DNA of 64,000 bases, from contig JANATF010000015.1 of NCBI GenBank assembly GCA_029449245.1, positions 310,001 to 374,000 of the forward strand. Reading direction: 5' to 3'. The notes beneath the pieces are model-generated. The model was not told where the DNA came from. It searched no databases and was given only the letters and a program-made list of their open reading frames with translations. Below are positions 56,638 through 64,000 of the stretch, one piece after another (the first letter of the stretch is position 1; the number at the start of each line of letters is the position of its first letter). This DNA is from Mortierella alpina. Taxonomy: Eukaryota > Mortierellomycota > Mortierellomycetes > Mortierellales > Mortierellaceae. The position numbers were made by a program, and so were the translations under genes.

Positions 56638-57795
56638 TTAGCCATGTAAATACTCTTCTAGACTTGGGGGTAATACCCCGAACCGTGCTACGGATGTGTT
56701 GCTCTCGGTTATACATGAGTGAATGTTGGCGAAAATAACAGAGACGATATAATGCATATGTACCAAAGACAAAAGGGACCGCTGCGCCTTTTTGAAATCG
56801 GAGAATGCGAAATATTGAAGGACATGACCAAAGCTCCATTCTACAGACACTCGGACTTCGGCCATGGCTAAATTGAACGCACTCTGCCGCGGGGTTATGT
56901 TGAGTTCAGGGAATGGCACTTGTAGCACTGGTGATATGTCGTATCCTTTGTCACCATACACATACATCTGGAGCCCATCGCTGTCTTTAGCATGTAGACT
57001 GAGGCTGTCCTCTAGTCCTGACGCCCGGAACATTGAAATGTCGTGATGCCGTCCTTGATAAGGGCCTGATAAGTGTATAATAATGCCGTCCGGGGATGCC
57101 ACAGCCTGATACTTCATAGCGTGCACACGATGGTGTCCATTGTAGTCCAGCTGTTGGTCGTCCACGGGTCGAGCTATGGGACGAACAGTGCCGTCAATGA
57201 AGCCTACAACTTTTCGGAGAGGAGATCCTTGCTGGTGGATGGCGGCGGCAAATTCCTCTAATTTTCTTGTTGTCAGTCTTGTGTGGTCCCATTCCAACAG
57301 AAGTCGCGACCATCGATGGAAAATCCACTTGAGCGTTGTAGATATCATGCGGCTAAGCATACTCTCTGATCGACCAAACATAGTCATCAGGTCGACTAGG
57401 CGGCAAGGATACGCCAAGCGACGGAGGACTAGGCAAACACCTTCTGTTGAGAGAAACTTGGACTGGTTGTCTGCCTGAAGATAGTCTGGAATACGCAAGG
57501 CGGCAACAATATCGTGGACCTCGTCAACACGAAACCTGAACAGCCGTTCACTGGTGCTATCGTCGTACTGGTTGAGGTCGAATACTGTAAACGGAACGGG
57601 TATGTTGTTGCGTCGGTTTAAGAGGTGATGGGCGAACGCCTGCAAGAGTTGATTTGCAGCTGCTAGGATAATTACGATATCGTCGTCATCGTCTATTTGT
57701 TCTCCCTCTTCATCGTGGTTGTCGTCGTTGTTATGAAGTCTCAAGTTATCAATTTCCTGGTCCTCATTCGCATTAGGGATGTGCTCGTTGTCCAT
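56638..57795 (-). CDS. PIF/Harbinger DDE transposase (DDE_Tnp_4 type)
   Basis: Uninterrupted frame of 385 residues. An acidic N-terminus is followed by a helix-turn-helix-like part (LSTEGVCLVLRRLAYPCRL, FGRSESMLSRMISTTL). The RNase-H-fold catalytic residues are in place: Asp201 in VVGFIDGTVRPIARP, Asp282 in YVYGDKGYD, and Glu319 in VRVSVEWSFG. The HDISMF and GPYQGRHH segments are typical of this family. The enzyme cuts and pastes the element; it needs the Myb-like partner. No stop or frameshift is seen, so it may be active. Confidence 0.88.
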   Translation of the reverse strand: MDNEHIPNANEDQEIDNLRLHNNDDNHDEEGEQIDDDDDIVIILAAANQLLQAFAHHLLNRRNNIPVPFTVFDLNQYDDSTSERLFRFRVDEVHDIVAALRIPDYLQADNQSKFLSTEGVCLVLRRLAYPCRLVDLMTMFGRSESMLSRMISTTLKWIFHRWSRLLLEWDHTRLTTRKLEEFAAAIHQQGSPLRKVVGFIDGTVRPIARPVDDQQLDYNGHHRVHAMKYQAVASPDGIIIHLSGPYQGRHHDISMFRASGLEDSLSLHAKDSDGLQMYVYGDKGYDISPVLQVPFPELNITPRQSAFNLAMAEVRVSVEWSFGHVLQYFAFSDFKKAQRSLLSLVHMHYIVSVIFANIHSCITESNTSVARFGVLPPSLEEYLHG

Positions 57796-57915
57796 GGTGA
57801 AAGTTCATGCAGTGAACATGAAAAAAAAAAGACCAAAAAAAACTCGAGATGCCATCCACGCGGTGTCACGTAATCCGTGACGTGCATGTTGTAGAGACGT
57901 ACGTGGTGCTGGTCC

Positions 57916-57931
57916 TTGTAGAGCTCTACAA
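57916..57931. repeat. 16-bp perfect palindrome
   Basis: TTGTAGAGCTCTACAA equals its own reverse complement. It overlaps the right inverted motif of the Harbinger element and may be a transposase or partner-protein site, or mark the element's end. Confidence 0.85.
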
Positions 57932-58100
57932 GAGTGAACTTTATTAACACTAATTACATGCCGTGTATTACTGAGATGGTACTAGCACTATCTCGTCTGA
58001 CGAACCACAAATTGGATCGGATCAGCTGACATGATCATAATATTGGATGGCGCCAACGCAGTGCAAGGCAACGCATGACTTACAACTATTAAGAGTGTAT
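57932..58100. other. 3' flank of the Fanzor fusion gene
   Basis: 169 bp between the end of the Fanzor frame and the Harbinger palindrome. In TnpB and Fanzor systems the guide RNA is usually encoded at or just past the 3' end of the nuclease gene, so this and the end of exon 5 are the first place to look. I could not define a structure by eye. Confidence 0.3.
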
Positions 58101-61100
58101 TCAGACACTCATGAATGATATTGGCTTGAACTTCCTGGGCCGTTCCTGGTGCCTCACTTGAGCAAGAGCGATGTGGGCGATATTCTCGGAACCTCCTTGA
58201 TCTCGATCCACGTACATATTGCATTGGGAGCAGTACCGGGATCTGTTCTTGGTCGAGGTCAAAAAATTATCGCACTGGGGTCTGGGACACTTTGCAGAGG
58301 TGAAGTACTCATGCACTCCCACAACGGAGTAGCCGAGAGCTGCAGCCTAAGCAAGGAGATAAACGTTATAAAAGTGACAAGGAAACGTTGGCCTGGCGAT
58401 AGGGAAATAAAGTGAAGTGAACAAGACATACACGCAGTAAGCATGCATAATACCAGTGTGCGTACCTTGCGGATGAAGAGCTTCTCCATCTTCGGGTGCT
58501 TTGAGGAAAGCCCAGTTTGCGAGTCAAATGAGCCCAGTCCCAATGCAAAAACTGGGGCTGGTCCTTCGCTCTCCTTGTGCTTCCTGCCCTCTGATCCACC
58601 AACCAGCCCGAGAACCGCCTTGATGCCATAGTCGTAGCATGCTGTCTGCGCTTTGGAGGCCTCCCAAGAGTGCTTCAGGTACCAGCGTCCATGATAAAAC
58701 TCATGAATAGCGTCCCGATGCTGCGCTGTGTACTGGATGTACTGGGCCACTCCTCCAAGGTCGAGGGACGGCATCCTGCTGAGAACGAGATCTAGACCGG
58801 ACTCCTGAAGGCGGTCCTGATACTCTTGCCTGAAGGCTGTCGATGGCTTGTACAGGTAGTTGCGCCTGATGTAGACTGTTTCCCGCTGTCCTTCATTCTC
58901 AGTTGTTCGTTGGCCTTCCTTGGGGCCGATCCTGGTGGCACAAAATGTGACTCGCTCTCCTAGGTCCACTCCAACTATCCTGGCGTGCTTGTAGTCCGGG
59001 CAGTTCTCTGGCTCGGAAAACTTGACCTCGACGTTGGTGAGAGTTTTGGATCCACGAGCAAAGTTGATTTTTGTTGGATCATAAGTCTTGGTCGGGCGGG
59101 AAGCAGAGGAAGTGGGTGCAGAGGCAGTATGCGCGGCGGTAGAGGACGTTGGGCGGGGGCCAGAGGAGGTTGAGGGATTAGAGAGTGGCCATGATGATGA
59201 AGATGACGATGGCAGTGACGATGACGATGACGATGGAGTCAAGCCGACGTCCCAACGGGATGATATCGTTGATGAAGATTCAGGCTTTGAAAGGGTCGAC
59301 ATGGGATGTTGCTGGTCCAGAAAGGCGGCATCAAGCTGAAAGTCAGAGTCGTCGTCCTCGTCTTCATCGTACAATCCTGACTGCCCTGCAGCTGTTGCTG
59401 ATCGAATGTCCTTCTTCTGGGACTTCCTCTCGCCCTTGGTATCGTACGCTAGAAGGTGCAGGACCAATCCATTCGTCCGGATCACTGATCGTAGCTTGAG
59501 TTTTGTCGGCGAGGGATCTGCCTGCAATGAAAGCTTGTGATGGTAGCCGGAAGGGCGGGATCTTCTTGTCGTCTCTTGACCGACAGGGTACAGAAGACCT
59601 TGTATCAGAATACCCTTCTTATTGAGGACCGTATCCACAAAGCTCTTGACTGTGTCTGCTCCTCCTAGGACATGCTTGAGAAGCGGGCGCGTGCTTTCCA
59701 CTGAAACCAACATGTGAACCAAATCCTCCTCGGAAAAGAGTGCGAAATCGGCGGTCCAGGAGCTCTTGGGAAAGTGTTTATAGGCTTGTGTTGCTTGGTT
59801 CATCCGAAAGAACCATTCGATGGGGACCGAGTCTTTTGGCCTCTTAAGAGGCTCTCCGTCTGTTCCCGCAAACTACATAAGCAAGGACACCACGGCATGT
59901 TAGCAACAATAAAAACTTAAACGTGGCACTGGACACATACACACATCTAGAAGACTGATAAGTTACCTGCGACCCTAAATACAACTGCCTTATGGCCAGA
60001 TGAACCCGATCAACGGAGAGGTGTGAGACCGATGGTTGAAATGTGATGGCACCCTTTTTCTGGTGAAGCGGTACAAATCCAGGAACAATCTCCAGGTATT
60101 GTTCGTATGCACGGATCGCATGGGGTACCGCAAGGTATGCCGGCTCGTCGGAGGAAGAGGTCGATCCACCTGTCTGCAGACGTGGTGATCTTCTTGGAGG
60201 AGGTGCCTTTCGTCTTCGCTCATATTGAGATCCAGCACCGAGAGAACCCTTGAGAACCAATGTCGCAAGCTGTCGAAAAAAAACTGGGTCTGTTCCTGTC
60301 AGCTCCAAAAGATCGGATCGTTCTTGGTCAGACAGCTGCAACGGCAGTGAGGTTGCTACATCAGGGGGTACATGTTGCCTCGTCTTTGTTGACAGTGACG
60401 CTGAGGGCAGTGGCGCATTCGTAGACATTGGCGCAGTTTGGGGAGTTGACGAGGACGATCCAACCGAAAAGGATGATGTTGGTGGCTCTGGCGCCGTAGG
60501 GAAGGTCGATTGAGGCTCCGCCATTGAACCTTGCGCTGGTGAAGATGACTCGGTTTGATATCTTGGTCCAATAATCCTGTCAATATCCAGCGCCACAATT
60601 TCGAACATGATCGAGCACAACTCGTCAACTTGAGCTGCTGCTTCCCTGATAACACTGCACACGTCCTTTGTGGCCTGGCTCTCCTGTCCTTCATTCAGAG
60701 TACGCTTGATGTTGGCGTGCAGTGATCCAACTGTAAGTGATCGTGTTGGCCAGTTCTTCCTGAGCAGATGATCTGCTTTCGTTGCAGCTTTCAGCATTCG
60801 TCGCTGTCCCGGATCTTCTGCGCGGCGCCGTGGAATGCCATAGCCCTTGGTGATTTTTTTTGGCCGCTTCGCCTTTTTCTCATCTGGCCCATCATCATCC
60901 TTCTTGCGCTTCTTGGTTCTCCGTATCTTGGGTGGCTGGCTGGAAGACTCTCTCGGAGTGTTGATATCAACTTGGCGCCTCTTGGAATTGAGTATCGTAT
61001 CTCTGCACTGGAAGGACGGACGGTAGCGGTTGGGTTTAGAGTAGCGTGCTTTATAAAAGTCCTTACGTGGCTCCCTATCCAGCCTGAGGTAAAGGCGTTA

Positions 61101-62266
61101 GTAAGGCAGTCAAATTTGGCACGGTTTTGTAGAAGACAGCATAGTGTGACACATGCCAGTGTATGACACGTTACCTTTTCTTCTCCTGCTTCTGTAGGCG
61201 ATATTGAGTTTGAAGATGGCTGTATTGTTCCTGTAGCTCCTTTCGCAAGGCATGCGTCTTCGATGCGGATCCTGGCTCAATGACGTCCTGTTTGTACTCC
61301 ACAAACACTCTGATAGACATTGCAAATGTGGCGTTCTCCTCGTTCTTTTGATCAACGAGCTCATTCTCCAAATATTCGTGCAATATGTCCTTGACATCTA
61401 ATGAGTGGTACAATAAGAAGAATAAAAGTCAACGTAAATCTCGACGCACATCTAACAACAGTGCATCTAGCCAGCTCAACCGACGTATTCATACCTGTGG
61501 ACTTGGCTGCCTTGATCAAATCGTAATTGGTAGCAACACCGAGCGAGGGGATGTTCCTCTCGTAGTCATTAGCCGATACTACCCCGAAAGCAGTGAATTG
61601 CGACTTCGTCATGGCCAGAGTCGTGAGGATATCCGGAGTCTGGTAGACCAGGAAACGATCTTTAGAGATAGGACGCCAGACGGTGAGGATATTGGCATAT
61701 ATCAAAAGGTCGCTGTCTGTCGAAACAACAACGTCGCCTGGGACATAATGGAGCGCAATTTCGAGATCTGCCTCGGTTATACTCTGCACCACCCTCCAAC
61801 CCCTCTCTCTCAAATGAGCAACAAACGATTCCTTCTCGGCAGTTGTCCAACTGAACGCTTTCTTGAGGCCTTTGTTGATCTTGTAGAACAATTGTTTCCG
61901 CACCCTTCTCTTCTCCTCGATCGAAACAGAAAAGTTGCTGATGGCTTTTTCGACCTCATCTAGTGTATCCTGTCTCTTTTTCTCCCGTGATGCGTGGGTA
62001 AGCGCCTTTTCCTGGCAGGGGCTACCGTCCAGGTACACAACTGCATTCTCTGGGGTAGCGAACTTGAGTATGGCTCTTTCCAGTATATGGTTGGCAACTG
62101 GCACAGGATGAGAAGAATACGCACGGGAAATTGTGGAGTAAAAGCATGCTTGGACGTCGACATGTCGTATCGGCTGATACGTGCTATTGAGGATCGTGCG
62201 GGCATGTAGCGGGGTTGCCTCATAACCCTTTTTCTTGATAAAGGGCCAAAGGCCGATGATGCCCAT
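58101..62266 (-). CDS. FEN1/XPG nuclease-Fanzor (TnpB-like) fusion protein
   Basis: Five exons on the minus strand: 62266-61495, 61397-61175, 61083-59967, 59872-58466, 58346-58101; 1,254 residues. Residues 1-260 are a flap-endonuclease (PIN/XPG) domain starting MGIIGLWPFIKKKGY. Its acidic residues are Asp37 (HVDVQ), Asp80 (VYLDGSP), Glu165 and Asp167 (TEADLE), Asp184 and Asp186 (STDSDLL) and Asp234 (SANDY), spaced almost as in FEN1 (34, 86, 158, 160, 179, 181, 233). A helical tail and a basic linker (386-409, KKRKK...KKAKRPKK) follow, likely a nuclear signal. Residues 430-1000 contain acidic and Ser-rich disordered parts. The C-terminus is Fanzor/TnpB-like: Asp1007 in VGVDLGERVTF, LGLGSF, Glu1186 in HEYFTS, zinc ribbon Cys1193, Cys1198, Cys1212, Cys1215, and Asp1222 in VDRDQGGSENI. 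Fanzors are RNA-guided DNA nucleases of eukaryotic mobile elements. All splice joins keep phase and introns are 62-119 nt, so this reads as one gene. I do not recall this domain fusion being described. Confidence 0.85.
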
Positions 62267-62929
62267 TATTGTAGATGCAGCAGCGTCGAAGGGCGTGCGA
62301 TATAAAGGGGAATGCAGGGTAGAGAGCAAACAAAAAACGGAAAAAATAACAGAGATATGAAAAACAAGGCGGGTGGTCAAAGATTAGAACGATGTAGCGA
62401 TAGAAAGCGATAATTTTTTTTGGATTATATGTTTTTTCGAAAGTAGAATGCTGTGGCTCAGAAAAGAGAAGAGAAGAGAAGAGAAGAAAAAGAAAAAAAA
62501 AGAACGAGAACAAAGAACAAAGAAAGAGGAAGGAGGAAAGAGGAAAGAGGAAAGAGGAAATGGAACAGCAGAGACAAGGCAGAGAGCGCTGGCGAAAGAG
62601 TTGAGTGTAGGCGTTGGAGGTTGAATCACAGAGAAGAACTGAGGATGGGTGCGCGCAAAGAGAAAGAGGCGGGCAGAAGCAGAAGCAGAAAGGATGCACA
62701 AGTATAAGAGAAGATGCAGGCATGCTAAGCCGTTTGATCAGAGATCAGTTGCTGGAAACCGCATAAAATTCAGTCCAACCAAAGGAAATATCAACATCGT
62801 CATATTTGTGATGATTCTTGTCTGAACACCTTCTTCTGGGCCAGTGTGCCAGACACGAGCCCATTCTTCTCGTGCATGGCAGGGTGCACATCGATGTATA
62901 CATGTGCTGAGTAGAAGGGACGACCGCAC
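62267..62929. promoter_or_regulatory. Upstream region of the FEN-Fanzor gene
   Basis: No gene supported. A strongly purine-rich run on the plus strand (AGAGAA and GAGGAAA units, about 62460-62720) becomes a pyrimidine tract on the gene's own strand, as in many fungal promoters in this window. Confidence 0.45.
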
Positions 62930-64000
62930 TATGTGATATATCCTCTTGTATGTTTCGGCACTACAGTCAAGGTGGACATCAATCCCATTCATGGGCATCA
63001 CTTTCTCCATGCTGCAAGAAAGACAAATCGCGAGGGCAAGGAGAATTATGGCGTCGCTGTTCGTAACAAGGACGTAGAAAATATGTCGTGTGGGATGTGG
63101 ATGGTACGCACATACATTATACATATCATCCGAACTTCATCCCATCCCAATCTCGATAAAAGGATCGATGCTTGATTTCCTTTATATACTAACCTCGCGC
63201 CCAATCGCCGTTCACTCGTAGGATCCTGAGGACGTTCCGTTCGACGATCCAACCTGGCCCAGGTACTATTTGATGTCACCAGCTTTCACCAGCGGCTCAT
63301 TATGCGTGAACCAAGCAGCTCTTCCTCGCTGCAGGAGTGATATCCTAAAAGAAAACCCATGCTCCAAGAGGCGCCGGCTCCCGACACGCCCAGGATGCTG
63401 GCGCAGATATTGCGTCTATTGAAAACCATGGCGGCTGGGGGAGAGGTCGATTGTCAACCCATTGTTTGTCCAGGATCACTGAGGATGTTTCTTCCAAAAT
63501 GGCTGGTTGCACACACTCAGGAGAACGACTTTGGATCGCCAGAAACACCCTTCTACCGCCTGTTGAGCTTCAGCGAATGCTGTTTCCTTGTGTTGAGGAA
63601 TATGCAAAAGAAAAAGTGGCCATTATGCGGATTTACTACAATGGACTGAGAATTCGATGATGGACAAAGTCATGTATAATAACCGCTCTGTGGAGACGCG
63701 AATCGGTATCCCTCTTGAGGACGACCGACGCATGCGCATGCTGTTTCTCTTGACTCGTTTACGAAAGGTTATTCTACAGGATGCTGTTGCCTTGATGATA
63801 CATCGTGATGTGCCGTTCCGCTATGAAGATCATGGTGTATTTCAACATCCAGCACTTCGCCAGGACAACTCCCTTTACAGAAAATTCAAGGATGACTTGA
63901 GCGACAAAATGAGAAATGCGAGATCACCAATGGAGGACAGCCTTATCGCCAATGCACCTGCGATCCATAACGAGTTTCGCACAGTACACTCGTCTGTTCA
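62930..64000 (+). pseudogene. Crypton/Ndc10-type tyrosine-recombinase relic, runs off the right edge
   Basis: Fragments in changing frames follow the order of the GCR1/Ndc10_II (Crypton) recombinase domain. ARKTNREGKENYG and AVRNKDVEN come first. A true-looking intron (63104-63221, GTACGC...TAG with perfect branch site TACTAAC at 63187-63193) follows. Next are DPEDVPFDDPTWPRY, then THAPRGAGSRHAQDAGADI and GGWGRGRLSTHCLSRI, then RNTLLPPVELQRMLFPCVEE, and finally LFLLTRLRKVILQDAV. The THxxR...SRHA segment resembles the catalytic His/Arg region, but the expected nucleophilic Tyr appears as Cys in STHCLS. A frame change occurs in the A-rich run near 63605-63616, where VEEYAKEK is followed by SGHYADLLQWTE in another frame. 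These breaks suggest a pseudogene, though unseen introns or a sequencing error could explain some. Confidence 0.6.

Larger units (their letters stand above)
55738..57923. mobile_element. PIF/Harbinger-type DNA transposon, apparently complete
   Basis: Two convergent intact frames, a Myb/SANT-like protein (plus) and a DDE transposase (minus), make the two-gene plan of PIF/Harbinger elements. Both are bracketed by an inverted motif with fixed spacing: CTCTACAAGG-N8-CACGT at 55738-55760, and its reverse complement at 57901-57923. These are probably subterminal or terminal repeats; exact ends and the 3-bp target duplication (usually TTA/TAA) were not settled. Intact coding capacity suggests recent activity. 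Confidence 0.75.

Noticed and set aside
58101-62266. Bacterial IS605/IS607 contamination as the source of the TnpB-like gene
   Set aside because: The gene has four spliceosomal-type introns, a eukaryotic FEN fusion and a nuclear-signal-like linker, and lies among fungal genes.
61361-62380. Treating the FEN/XPG part as a separate gene from the Fanzor part
   Set aside because: Introns between the exons are short, each junction keeps reading phase, and the linker frame is continuous from the FEN tail into the Fanzor part; transcripts are still needed.

Overview
The window is nuclear DNA from a filamentous, early-diverging fungus, most plausibly Mortierellomycotina (Mortierella and relatives). 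The evidence is GT-AG introns in nearly every gene, a nuclear-encoded respiratory complex I subunit, a Nab2/ZC3H14 RNA-binding protein, Q-rich proteins, an initiator tRNA-Met of eukaryotic type, tandem cytochrome P450 genes and typical fungal mobile elements. The phylum is an inference from gene content; the sequence alone does not prove it.

Layout. 1-278: 5' end of a C1-tetrahydrofolate synthase gene running off the left edge (minus). 1368-2060: a decayed C-terminal piece of a Fanzor (eukaryotic TnpB-like) protein. 2264-4928: NAB2/ZC3H14-type poly(A)-binding zinc-finger protein. 5280-10859: cAMP-dependent protein kinase catalytic subunit split by three introns of 1.1-1.5 kb. 11241-13530: DHA2-type drug:H+ antiporter. 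14753-34505: a run rich in nuclear genes for mitochondrial proteins: complex I NDUFS2, mitochondrial ketoacyl-ACP synthase (CEM1), ribosomal protein uL3m, a second and complete C1-THF synthase (MIS1-like), an OMA1-type metalloprotease and enoyl reductase (ETR1/MECR). An initiator tRNA-Met, a 147-bp tetranucleotide array and an APH-fold kinase lie within that run. 35160-35838: ribosomal protein uS15 (RPS13). 36809-39205: FAD monooxygenase. 39823-42066: C2-domain protein with a GYPP-rich tail. 44590-47437: Q-rich protein of unknown function. 47678-55232: three tandem P450 genes with identical exon plans. 55.7-64.0 kb: mobile-element territory.

The right end holds the most striking content. An intact two-gene PIF/Harbinger element (Myb/SANT-like protein plus DDE transposase) sits next to a 5-exon gene that predicts a 1,254-residue protein. 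Its N-terminus is a FEN1/XPG flap-nuclease domain with all seven expected acidic residues. Its C-terminus is a Fanzor RuvC nuclease with zinc ribbon. A frame-damaged Crypton/Ndc10-type tyrosine-recombinase relic starts just beyond it. The decayed copy at 1.4-2.1 kb belongs to the same Fanzor family and keeps an intron at the same residue, so the family has had at least two copies in this neighbourhood.

How the genes connect. CEM1 and ETR1 are two steps of mitochondrial type II fatty acid synthesis, which makes lipoate precursor and the acyl-ACP needed for complex I assembly; NDUFS2 lies beside CEM1. The two C1-THF synthases probably serve different compartments. Exon structures were worked out by hand from splice signals, reading phase and family similarity; they are predictions without transcript support.
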